Shown here in pieces: positions 1 to 4,477 of a DNA stretch of 11,794 nt; the first letter of the stretch is position 1; every line of letters starts with the position of its first letter. Source of the stretch: Methanothermococcus okinawensis (GTDB taxonomy: Archaea; AGJL01; Methanococci; Methanococcales; Methanococcaceae); assembly GCA_015661555.1 (NCBI GenBank), contig DQVW01000065.1:1-11794 (forward strand), read 5' to 3'. A program made the translations under genes and the position numbers. Below the pieces are notes generated by a model that was given only the letters and a program-made list of their open reading frames with translations, was not told where the DNA came from and made no database searches.

Positions 1-116
1 TGGTGGGGATACTGGGATTTGAACCCAGGTCCGGGGATTTCTCCTGCACGGGGTTGGTCCAAGCCCATATAGGCACTTGGAGTCCCCGATGATAGACCAG
101 ACTACACCATATCCCC
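1..116 (-). tRNA. tRNA-Trp (CCA anticodon), intron-containing, CCA end encoded
   Basis: Read on the minus strand, this folds as a complete tRNA. The acceptor is GGGGATA paired with TATCCCC, followed by discriminator A and an encoded CCA (positions 3-1). The D arm has the GG pair, the anticodon stem is GGGGA/TCCCC, the variable loop is 4 nt, and the T arm is CTGGG-TTCAAAT-CCCAG. The anticodon loop begins CTCCAA, giving anticodon CCA (Trp). The mature length is 78 nt with CCA once the 38-nt intron is removed between positions 37 and 38. It decodes UGG. It is transcribed divergently from mfnE, and a BRE/TATA-like element lies about 35 bp upstream of its 5' end. Intron-containing tRNA-Trp is typical of euryarchaea. 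The identity is seen directly from the fold; only the exact transcript ends are inferred. Confidence 0.96.
39..76 (-). other. tRNA-Trp intron (38 nt) with canonical bulge-helix-bulge splice sites
   Basis: On the minus strand, CTCC (anticodon loop positions 32-35) pairs with GGAG near the intron 3' end, forming the 4-bp central helix. It is flanked by two 3-nt bulges, AAG on the 5' side and AAA on the 3' side. Cutting after the second bulge base on each side leaves CTCCAA joined to ATCCCC, a proper 7-nt anticodon loop. Outside the bulges, TGC pairs with GCA, and the rest can form a small imperfect hairpin. This is the standard substrate of the archaeal tRNA splicing endonuclease. No box C (RUGAUGA) or box D (CUGA) is visible, unlike the long guide-bearing tRNA-Trp introns of haloarchaea. 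Confidence 0.93.
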
Positions 117-145
117 ACTGGCATCCCTAAAAGAGTACTAAGTGG

Positions 146-164
146 TATATATATTTTTCGGGGG
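146..164 (-). promoter_or_regulatory. Predicted BRE/TATA promoter of tRNA-Trp
   Basis: On the minus strand the stretch reads CCCCCGAAAAATATATATA, an archaeal BRE (CGAAAA) followed directly by a TATA box centred near 152. Initiation about 25 bp downstream would fall near 127, roughly 10 nt before the tRNA 5' end. The same TATA is only about 18 bp from the mfnE start on the other strand. That is too close for a transcript carrying the mfnE ribosome-binding site, so I assign it to the tRNA. Confidence 0.65.
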
Positions 165-169
165 AGAGG

Positions 170-823
170 ATGAAGTTAGATAACCTCCACCTGATAAAGA
201 TAGGGGGAAGTTTAGCCCAGGATGTAAAACCTCTATTGAATACCTTGAAGTCCATCAGTGGTAAGGATACCAGGATAGTTGTTGTACCTGGAGGGGGGAT
301 GTTCGCAGAGGCTGTAAGGGAGCTGGACAGGAAGGTAAGATTAAGTAACAGGGCATCTCACAGGATGGCCCTTATGGCCATGGATATGATGGGTGTTTAC
401 CTCTCCGACCTATCCCATATTAGAACTGTAGACACACTCTACGATGCCAAGGCTGCACTTCTCCAGGGTGGCATAGTAATACTACTACCGTCTAACCTTG
501 TACTCTCTACAGATGAACTTCCCCACTCCTGGGAAGTAACCTCAGACTCCATAGCCCTCTATATAGCCAAACTTCTAAAGTTGAAGAGGGTTATAATAGC
601 TACAGATGTAGACGGTATATACGACAGATATCCTGGGGGAAAACTGTTAAATAGTATAAGTGCAAAATCCCTTAGAGGCTTTACCTCGGTAGATAGCTAT
701 CTACCAAAGCTTTCTATGAAATATGGAATAGAGTGTGTAGTAGTTAACGGGAGGTATCCAGAGAGGGTTGTAAATGCCCTCAGGGAAAAAGAAGATATAT
801 ATACTAAAATTACTGTAGATTGA
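170..823 (+). CDS. mfnE: MfnE, [5-(aminomethyl)furan-3-yl]methyl phosphate kinase (methanofuran biosynthesis)
   Basis: This is a cytosolic amino-acid-kinase-fold enzyme. The family phosphorylates the furan-methyl phosphate intermediate to its diphosphate, which is then condensed with a tyramine-glutamate partner to build methanofuran, the carrier for the first step of methanogenesis. In the 217 residues I see the N-terminal nucleotide-binding strand with K10 and GGS (12-14), the glycine-rich PGGG loop (40-43), a WEVTSDS segment (121-127) and the TDVDGIY motif (145-151) typical of this kinase superfamily. Its length and position beside the aEF1B gene match my memory of M. jannaschii MJ0458. 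The ATG follows a purine-rich GGGGGAGAGG site. No clear promoter with a usable leader is visible. Other amino acid kinases (glutamate 5-kinase or fosfomycin-resistance-like) are alternatives, but context and size favour MfnE. Confidence 0.85.
   Translation: MKLDNLHLIKIGGSLAQDVKPLLNTLKSISGKDTRIVVVPGGGMFAEAVRELDRKVRLSNRASHRMALMAMDMMGVYLSDLSHIRTVDTLYDAKAALLQGGIVILLPSNLVLSTDELPHSWEVTSDSIALYIAKLLKLKRVIIATDVDGIYDRYPGGKLLNSISAKSLRGFTSVDSYLPKLSMKYGIECVVVNGRYPERVVNALREKEDIYTKITVD
785..804 (+). promoter_or_regulatory. Possible promoter inside the mfnE 3' end for the zinc-ribbon/aEF1B pair
   Basis: The stretch GAAAAAGAAGATATATATAC resembles a purine-rich BRE followed by a TATA box centred near 799. A start about 25 bp downstream (near 825) would give a roughly 35-nt leader containing the GGTGAT site before the ATG at 860. 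A second AT-rich stretch at 831-846 lies too close to that ATG to serve. Read-through from mfnE is equally possible. Confidence 0.35.
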
Positions 824-859
824 TAAAGTTAAAAATTTAAATTAATCTAAGGTGATGGT

Positions 860-1024
860 ATGAAGTACGTATGTACCTCCTGTAATGCAGAGATAGCGCC
901 TAGGGAGCATGCTACAAGGTTCCTATGTCCAAACTGTGGGAAGGTGGAGATAGTAAGATGTGAAAGGTGTAGGAAGTTAAGCAACCCCTATAAATGTCCA
1001 GCCTGTGGATTTGAAGGTCCATAA
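860..1024 (+). CDS. Small double zinc-ribbon protein, predicted RNA-binding, translation-linked
   Basis: This 54-residue protein begins MKYVCTSC and ends CPACGFEGP. It has eight cysteines in four CxxC pairs (5/8, 23/26, 34/37, 46/49), enough for two zinc sites, with basic residues between the knuckles. It belongs to the short archaeal family known as HVO_2753-type or predicted Zn-ribbon RNA-binding proteins, commonly found next to the aEF1B gene, as here (20 bp downstream). The ATG at 860 follows GGTGAT (851-856) at 3-nt spacing. Family knowledge suggests nucleic-acid binding, possibly at the ribosome, but no precise role is established to my knowledge. The gene was missed by length-based ORF calling, but the cysteine pattern makes coding near certain. 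Confidence 0.9.
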   Translation: MKYVCTSCNAEIAPREHATRFLCPNCGKVEIVRCERCRKLSNPYKCPACGFEGP

Positions 1025-1044
1025 AATTTAGTAAGGTGTAAGAT

Positions 1045-1314
1045 ATGGCTAAGGTCATTGCCAAGCTAAAGGTTATGCCTGTAAGTCCTGAGGTAGATAG
1101 GGAGCGTTTAAAGGAGAGAATTAAAGAAGCTGTAGAGAATATGGGAGTAAGGTGCCTCAATATCTTAGAGGAGCCCTTGGCCTTTGGACTCTATGCCATC
1201 TACGTCCTGGTGGAGATGGAGGAGAAGGAGGGTGGAACAGAACCTCTCGAGAAGGAGTTAAGTGGTTTAGAGGATGTGGAAAGTGTAGAGGTTGTAGAGG
1301 TGTCTCTGGCCTGA
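1045..1314 (+). CDS. ef1b: Elongation factor 1-beta (aEF1B), nucleotide exchange factor for aEF1A
   Basis: This 89-residue cytosolic factor promotes GDP release from aEF1A so that it can be recharged with GTP and aminoacyl-tRNA. The sequence fits the compact archaeal form, which equals only the C-terminal catalytic domain of eukaryotic eEF1B-alpha. It has an opening strand MAKVIAKLKVMP, a helix with EVDRERLKERIKEAV, the central EEPLAFGLYAIYVLVEM core, and a closing VESVEVVEVS strand. The SD site AAGGTG (1033-1038) sits 6 nt before the ATG. The gene follows the zinc-ribbon gene closely, so the pair is probably cotranscribed. It ends just before an AT-rich stretch that holds the next promoter and may also act as its terminator. 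Confidence 0.95.
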   Translation: MAKVIAKLKVMPVSPEVDRERLKERIKEAVENMGVRCLNILEEPLAFGLYAIYVLVEMEEKEGGTEPLEKELSGLEDVESVEVVEVSLA

Positions 1315-1332
1315 CTATTTTTTAAATAAACT
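1314..1332 (+). promoter_or_regulatory. Predicted TATA promoter (with U-tract) before the L22 operon
   Basis: The gap after aEF1B holds ACTATTTTTTAAATAAACTT, with a TATA-like core TTTAAATA (1321-1328). It also contains a run of six T (1318-1323) that could end the aEF1B transcript. Initiation about 25 bp downstream falls near 1348-1350, almost on the ATG of the next ORF. That suggests either a leaderless transcript or a start serving L22 alone. A second weak TATA-like word (TTATAT, 1341-1346) lies closer in. Confidence 0.5.
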
Positions 1333-1348
1333 TCTTTAGGTTATATCC

Positions 1349-1573
1349 ATGGTAAAATATATAAAGAAGTTTAATGAAATTAGGGAGTTCGTAGATTTTA
1401 TCGAGAAAAAGGGGTATACTCTAAGGGTACGTCACAAAGAAAGTCTTATTTTGGAGATAGGTAGTAAGAGACCTGATCCCCTTTTAAAAAAACTTATAGG
1501 TAATGTTAGGATCTCTTATCTCAACGCTTTAAAGTTGATGTTAAAGCTAGGTATCTCTATTATAAAGGGTTAG
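1349..1573 (+). CDS. Unrecognised 74-residue basic protein at the head of the L22 operon
   Basis: I do not recognise this protein. It is an open frame of 74 residues, rich in Lys, Ile and Leu, beginning MVKYIKKFNEIREFVDF and ending KLGISIIKG, with a TAG stop. There are no cysteines, no signal peptide and no clear membrane helix. It looks like a short alpha/beta protein: helix, strand pair (YTLRVR, SLILEIG), then two helices. By hand count it is about 32% G+C against about 42% or more in sampled L22 lines. Codon choice is also looser (ATT, TTA, TTT and one CGT). The start has only a weak SD (AGGT, 1338-1341), and a TATA box about 25 bp upstream makes leaderless initiation possible. It ends 10 bp before L22. 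It could be a young or transferred gene, a leader ORF, or chance; no in-frame alternative start is evident. Confidence 0.55.
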   Translation: MVKYIKKFNEIREFVDFIEKKGYTLRVRHKESLILEIGSKRPDPLLKKLIGNVRISYLNALKLMLKLGISIIKG

Positions 1574-1578
1574 GGTGA
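1574..1578 (+). promoter_or_regulatory. SD site that fixes the L22 start at 1584
   Basis: GGTGA lies 5 nt before the ATG at 1584. An upstream in-frame GTG (1575) is part of this SD itself and would have none of its own, so the longer start is rejected. Confidence 0.8.
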
Positions 1579-1583
1579 AGGGT

Positions 1584-2045
1584 ATGGGGAAGTTGAAGTA
1601 CAAGATTGAGACTGACCCTGAGAAAACTGCAAAAGCCATGGGTAGAGCTCTTAGAATATCCAGAAAACATGCCGTAGAGATATGTAGGGAGATTAGGGGT
1701 ATGAAACTTGATGAGGCCATGAGATATCTAAGGAGGGTAATCCAGTTGAAACAGCCTGTACCCTTTAAGAGACATGGGAAGGATGTGCCCCATAAGAAGG
1801 GTAAGTACGGCTGGACTGCAGCTAGATATCCACAGAAGGCTGCAAGGGAGATACTGAAGGTTCTTGAGAATGCAAGGAATAACGCTGAATACAAGGGGTT
1901 GAATGTAGACAAACTTAGGATAAAACACATCTCTGCAAATAAGGGATTCACTATTAAGAGGTATATGCCAAGGGCCTTTGGTAGGGCCACTCCTAAGTTC
2001 CAGGAAACTGTTCATATCCAGGTGATTCTAGAGGAGTATCAATAA
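1584..2045 (+). CDS. rpl22: 50S ribosomal protein L22 (uL22)
   Basis: This large-subunit protein has a beta-hairpin that lines the peptide exit tunnel near 23S rRNA. The 153 residues show archaeal uL22 features: the opening MGKLKYKIE, the TAKAMGRALRISRKHAVEICREI core helices, the tunnel-lining loop around the HKKGKYGWTAARYPQKAA segment, and a C-terminal strand GFTIKRYMPRAFGRATPK. That strand corresponds to the conserved globular-domain block. The start was set at the ATG after GGTGA rather than at the upstream GTG. It is the first ribosomal gene of this block; the S19 gene that normally precedes L22 is missing here. S3 follows after 19 bp. Confidence 0.97.
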   Translation: MGKLKYKIETDPEKTAKAMGRALRISRKHAVEICREIRGMKLDEAMRYLRRVIQLKQPVPFKRHGKDVPHKKGKYGWTAARYPQKAAREILKVLENARNNAEYKGLNVDKLRIKHISANKGFTIKRYMPRAFGRATPKFQETVHIQVILEEYQ

Positions 2046-2053
2046 TTTAAAAA

Positions 2054-2058
2054 GGTGA
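2054..2058 (+). promoter_or_regulatory. SD site that favours the S3 start at 2065
   Basis: GGTGA directly abuts an ATG at 2059 (zero spacing) and lies 6 nt before a second in-frame ATG at 2065. Spacing elsewhere in this operon is mostly 5-6 nt, so the second ATG is the likelier start. Confidence 0.7.
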
Positions 2059-2064
2059 ATGGAG

Positions 2065-2700
2065 ATGATAGAGAGGGTATTTATAAAGGAGCATGTTAAC
2101 GAGGCACTTATAGACGAATACCTGAAGAACAGGTTAACTAGGGCGGGATACAGCCATATGGAGATGAAGAAAACCCCAATAGGAACGAGGATTATTATAT
2201 ACGCTGAAAAGCCTGGTCTAGTTATCGGTAGAAAGGGTAGACTTGTAAAGGAGTTGACAGAGACAATTGCAAAGGAGTTCGGTGTAGAGAATCCACAGAT
2301 AGAGGTAAAACAGGTGGAGAACCCTGACCTAGATCCTGCAATTGTTGCCCAGAAGATAGCCTCTGCCCTTGAAAGGGGTATGCACTTTAGGAGAGTTGCC
2401 CATGCGGCAGTTAGAAGGGTAATGGGAGCTGGGGCTAAAGGGGTTGTGGTAATTATCTCAGGTAAGTTAACTGGGGAGAGGGCTAGAACTGAGAAGTTCA
2501 TGGAGGGTTACATGAAGCACTGTGGGGAACCCTCTGAGGAGCTTGTTAGAAAGGCCCACAGGATAGCAAAGTTGAAGTTAGGGGTAATTGGAGTAACTGT
2601 AAAACTAGTACCTCCAGATGTAATCCTGCCAGATGAGGTTGTTATAAAGGAGGAGGTAGGAGAGAAGAAAGAGGAGATAGGTGAGGTTGAAGAACAGTAA
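2065..2700 (+). CDS. rps3: 30S ribosomal protein S3 (uS3)
   Basis: uS3 sits on the head of the small subunit at the mRNA entry channel. The 211 residues begin MIERVFIKEHV. They contain a type II KH RNA-binding domain with its GxxG loop GRKG (55-58), then the S3 C-terminal domain with the block PDLDPAIVAQKIASALERG and the GAKGVVVIISGKLTGERARTEKF strand-loop. An acidic Glu-rich tail follows (roughly the last 20 residues), as is usual in archaeal and eukaryotic S3. The second of two nearby in-frame ATGs was chosen on SD spacing and similarity to the M. jannaschii N-terminus. L29 follows after 12 bp. Confidence 0.97.
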   Translation: MIERVFIKEHVNEALIDEYLKNRLTRAGYSHMEMKKTPIGTRIIIYAEKPGLVIGRKGRLVKELTETIAKEFGVENPQIEVKQVENPDLDPAIVAQKIASALERGMHFRRVAHAAVRRVMGAGAKGVVVIISGKLTGERARTEKFMEGYMKHCGEPSEELVRKAHRIAKLKLGVIGVTVKLVPPDVILPDEVVIKEEVGEKKEEIGEVEEQ

Positions 2701-2712
2701 AGAGGTGAGCCC

Positions 2713-2925
2713 ATGGCAATACTTAGACCTCAGGAGATTAGGGAGATGAGTATCTCTGAGATGAAGGAGAAGTTGGCGGAGTTGAAGAGGGAGCTTCTTA
2801 AGGAGTACACCCAGAAGGCTATTAGTGGTGCCCCCTCAAATCCAGGTAGAATGAGGGAGATAAGGAGGACTATAGCAAGGATATACACCATCATGAGGGA
2901 GAAGAGAAAAGAGCAGCAACAATAA
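2713..2925 (+). CDS. rpl29: 50S ribosomal protein L29 (uL29)
   Basis: This short two-helix protein sits by the exit tunnel, where in other organisms it neighbours the docking site of signal recognition particle. The 70 residues show the standard pattern: a first helix with EIREMSISEMKEKLAELKREL, a turn carrying the SGAPSNPGRMREIRRTIARI signature, and a second helix ending KRKEQQQ. The ATG follows AGGTGA (2703-2708) closely. It closes the L22-S3-L29 run, and a 61-bp gap with a new TATA-like box separates it from aIF1. Confidence 0.95.
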   Translation: MAILRPQEIREMSISEMKEKLAELKRELLKEYTQKAISGAPSNPGRMREIRRTIARIYTIMREKRKEQQQ

Positions 2926-2938
2926 AAGTTATATATCA
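2923..2938 (+). promoter_or_regulatory. Predicted promoter for aIF1-Rpp29
   Basis: TAAAAGTTATATATC overlaps the L29 stop and reads as BRE (AAAAG) plus TATA (TTATATAT, 2929-2936). Initiation about 25 bp downstream, near 2958, leaves a roughly 28-nt leader with the GAGGTG site before the ATG at 2987. Spacing is good, but the promoter is untested, and read-through from L29 is also possible. Confidence 0.5.
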
Positions 2939-2975
2939 CATCTAAGTTATAAGAGTAAAAAACACTAAGAGATTA

Positions 2976-2981
2976 GAGGTG
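2976..2981 (+). promoter_or_regulatory. SD site that fixes the aIF1 start at 2987
   Basis: GAGGTG lies 5 nt before the ATG at 2987 and only 2 nt before an in-frame GTG at 2984. The ATG gives the conserved N-terminus MPEICPRC. Confidence 0.75.
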
Positions 2982-2986
2982 CAGTG

Positions 2987-3295
2987 ATGCCCGAGATCTG
3001 TCCAAGGTGTGGGCTTCCTAAGGAACTCTGTGTATGTGAGGAAATTGCCAAGGAGGAACAGAAAATAAAAATCTACGTGACAAAGAGGAGATTTGGAAAG
3101 TTGATGACCATTATAGAGGGTATAGATACAGATCTCATAGATATAAAGGATCTTGCAAAGAAGTTAAAGGACTTCTGTGCATGCGGAGGAACTGTAAAGA
3201 GAGACTCCATAGAGCTCCAGGGAGATCAGAGAAAGAGGGTAGAGGAGGCACTTGTAAAGATGGGCTTCTCCAGAGATACAATTGAGATCAGATGA
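2987..3295 (+). CDS. sui1: Translation initiation factor aIF1 (SUI1 family)
   Basis: aIF1 binds the 30S subunit near the P site and monitors start-codon selection. The 102 residues have an N-terminal cysteine cluster (C5, C8, C15, C17 in CPRCGLPKELCVC) that is typical of methanogen homologues and may bind zinc. The SUI1 domain follows: the basic VTKRRFGKLMTIIEGI strand-loop used for rRNA contact, the LAKKLKDFCACGGTVK block, and the closing helix before FSRDTIEIR. The gene ends with TGA at 3293, 7 bp before the Rpp29 start, so the two are probably translationally coupled. The position between L29 and Rpp29 is the usual archaeal arrangement. Confidence 0.96.
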   Translation: MPEICPRCGLPKELCVCEEIAKEEQKIKIYVTKRRFGKLMTIIEGIDTDLIDIKDLAKKLKDFCACGGTVKRDSIELQGDQRKRVEEALVKMGFSRDTIEIR

Positions 3296-3302
3296 TGTCC
3301 CC

Positions 3303-3590
3303 ATGATAACACCTCAAAATATACTGAGGCATGAGTTGATAGGGTTGGATGTGGAAATTGTAGAGGCATCCAACCCCTCACTGGTAGGTATAAAGGGTAG
3401 AGTTGTTGATGAGACTAGAAACACCCTGGTTATAGAGAGATGTGACGGTAAAGAGGTAGTTATACCTAAAGATGTTGCCGTATTTAAATTCAGGCTGGGA
3501 GACAAATACGTGAAGGTTATAGGCAGCCTCCTTATAGGGAGGCCTGAGGATAGGTTGAAGAGAAAGATCAAAAATATCTACCCCTACTGA
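3303..3590 (+). CDS. rnp1: RNase P protein component 1 (Rpp29/Pop4)
   Basis: This is a subunit of archaeal RNase P, the ribonucleoprotein that cuts the 5' leader from precursor tRNAs; Rpp29 pairs with Rpp21 and helps position the substrate. The 95 residues fold as the Sm-like Rpp29 barrel: ILRHELIGLDVEIVEA, then GIKGRVVDETRNTLVIE (the family signature), VVIPKDVAVFKF, and a final IGRPEDRLKRKIKNIYPY. The ATG at 3303 was preferred to an in-frame TTG at 3282 inside aIF1, because MITPQNILRHELIG is the usual archaeal N-terminus. The SD is weak (GATGATG just upstream), which fits coupling to aIF1 termination. Its place among ribosomal genes is conserved in archaea. Confidence 0.94.
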   Translation: MITPQNILRHELIGLDVEIVEASNPSLVGIKGRVVDETRNTLVIERCDGKEVVIPKDVAVFKFRLGDKYVKVIGSLLIGRPEDRLKRKIKNIYPY

Positions 3591-3728
3591 TACTGTTTTG
3601 TTGACGAAACTTTTAAATACTTTTTAGTATTACTCTCCCAAAGGTTATTTTTTTAAAGCTTTTTCATCTTTTTTTCTCCATCTATTATCTTATTCAGATC
3701 TAAAACCATCAGAGGTGGAGGTAGTACT
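3591..3728 (+). promoter_or_regulatory. Leader/promoter region of the S17-secY operon with U-tracts
   Basis: This 138-bp gap is the largest in the window. It holds CGAAAC (3605-3610, BRE-like) plus TTTTAAATA (3611-3619, TATA-like), predicting a start near 3640. A perfect 6-bp inverted repeat, AATACT-TTTT-AGTATT (3616-3631), overlaps the TATA. Then come T runs of 7, 5 and 7 (3648-3654, 3660-3664, 3669-3675), which look like archaeal intrinsic termination tracts. They could end the aIF1-Rpp29 message or attenuate the S17 message. A weaker TATA-like word at 3682-3692 could instead drive a short-leader transcript. The strong SD GGAGGT (3717-3722) sits 6 nt before the S17 ATG. Confidence 0.6.
3645..3675 (+). 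terminator. Triple U-tract, candidate intrinsic terminator of aIF1-Rpp29 or attenuator
   Basis: Three runs of T (7, 5 and 7 long) fall within 31 bp with no strong hairpin before them. This is the form of archaeal intrinsic terminators, which rely on oligo-U. The tract lies downstream of the best S17 promoter candidate, so its role is ambiguous. Confidence 0.45.
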
Positions 3729-4058
3729 ATGAAAAACATTGGTATAGACGTTAAGTATCCAGAGGAGACCTGTGACGATCCCCACTGCCCATTCCACGGT
3801 AAGATATCTGTAAGGGGGCAGATATTTGAAGGTGTAGTGGTAAGTGACAGGGCACATAGAACTGTCATAGTTGAGAGGGAGATAATCAAGTACATTCCAA
3901 AGTATGAGAGGTATGAGAAGAGGAGGAGGAAGATAATTGCCCACAACCCTCCATGTATCAATGCAAAAGTTGGGGATAAGGTTAGAATCGCAGAGTGTAG
4001 GCCTATCAGTAAAACTAAGTCCTTTGTAGTTATTGAAAAAATAGAGGAGGAAAAGTAA
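3729..4058 (+). CDS. rps17: 30S ribosomal protein S17 (uS17)
   Basis: This is a small-subunit OB-fold protein bound to 16S rRNA in the body, an early assembly factor. The 109 residues show the archaeal N-terminal extension with PEETCDDPHCPFHGKI, which carries conserved cysteines and histidines. The OB core follows: RGQIFEGVVVSDRAHRTVIVE, then the basic IPKYERYEKRRRKIIAHNP hairpin, GDKVRIAECRPISKTKSFVVIE, and a short acidic-basic tail. It has the strongest SD in the window (GGAGGT), and it is the first gene after the U-tract leader. L14 follows after 9 bp. Confidence 0.97.
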   Translation: MKNIGIDVKYPEETCDDPHCPFHGKISVRGQIFEGVVVSDRAHRTVIVEREIIKYIPKYERYEKRRRKIIAHNPPCINAKVGDKVRIAECRPISKTKSFVVIEKIEEEK

Positions 4059-4067
4059 GGTGATAGT

Positions 4068-4466
4068 ATGAGAGGTGTTGGTTCAAAGATAACCAGGGCT
4101 CTACCAACTGGAGCTAGAGTTATATGTGCCGATAACACTGGAGCAAAGGAGTTGGAGATTATTGCAGTTAAGAATTACAAAGGAGTTGCAAGGAGACTAC
4201 CTGCTGCAGGAGTAGGTAGTATGGTTGTTGTCTCAGTTAAAAAGGGAACCCCCGAGATGAGGAAGCAGGTACTACCTGCCATAATCATTAGACAGAGGAA
4301 GGAGTACAGAAGGCCAGATGGTACAAGGGTTAAATTTGAAGATAACGCCGCCGTAATAGTTACCCCAGATGGTAACCCAAAGGGTTCCGAGATAAAGGGA
4401 CCTGTTGCAAAGGAGGCTGCCGAGAGGTGGCCAGGTATAGCAAGACTGGCTAGAATAATTGTATAA
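4068..4466 (+). CDS. rpl14: 50S ribosomal protein L14 (uL14)
   Basis: uL14 sits at the subunit interface and contributes to intersubunit bridges. The 132 residues begin MRGVGSKITRALPTGARV and contain the family signature around VICADNTGAKELEIIAVKNYKG. The GSMVVVSVKKGTPEMRKQV strand and loop follow, then AIIIRQRKEYRRPDG and the closing ARLARIIV. The ATG follows AAGGTGAT (4057-4064), a sequence that overlaps the S17 stop, so the two genes are likely translationally coupled. Confidence 0.98.
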   Translation: MRGVGSKITRALPTGARVICADNTGAKELEIIAVKNYKGVARRLPAAGVGSMVVVSVKKGTPEMRKQVLPAIIIRQRKEYRRPDGTRVKFEDNAAVIVTPDGNPKGSEIKGPVAKEAAERWPGIARLARIIV

Positions 4467-4477
4467 GGTGAAGGGAG

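Noticed and set aside
912..1160. An 82-codon minus-strand frame across the zinc-ribbon gene and aEF1B
   Set aside because: Both plus-strand genes are convincing from motif and context, and the reverse frame shows no family features.
1339..1348. GGTTATATCC as a promoter TATA box
   Set aside because: Initiation would fall about 15-20 bp inside the orphan ORF; possible for L22 but weaker than the box at 1321-1328.
1575..1583. GTG start for L22 nine bases upstream
   Set aside because: The GTG is part of the SD GGTGA; the ATG at 1584 has proper spacing and gives the usual N-terminus.
1547..1990. A 147-codon open frame on the minus strand across L22
   Set aside because: Antisense to L22, with no promoter or SD and no recognisable motif; a by-product of codon bias.
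3282..3302. TTG start for Rpp29 within aIF1
   Set aside because: It adds MRSDDVP, which is not in the family N-terminus as I recall it, and it has no SD; the ATG at 3303 fits.
3616..3631. The AATACT/AGTATT hairpin as a terminator of Rpp29
   Set aside because: The stem is only 6 bp and four of the pairs are A-T; it overlaps the TATA box and no U-run follows directly. Kept only as a note in the leader.
3653..4138. A 161-codon open frame on the minus strand across S17
   Set aside because: It lies antisense to clearly conserved S17 and L14 coding sequence, has no SD, and gives a low-complexity hydrophobic product. It is a shadow of purine-rich coding on the plus strand.
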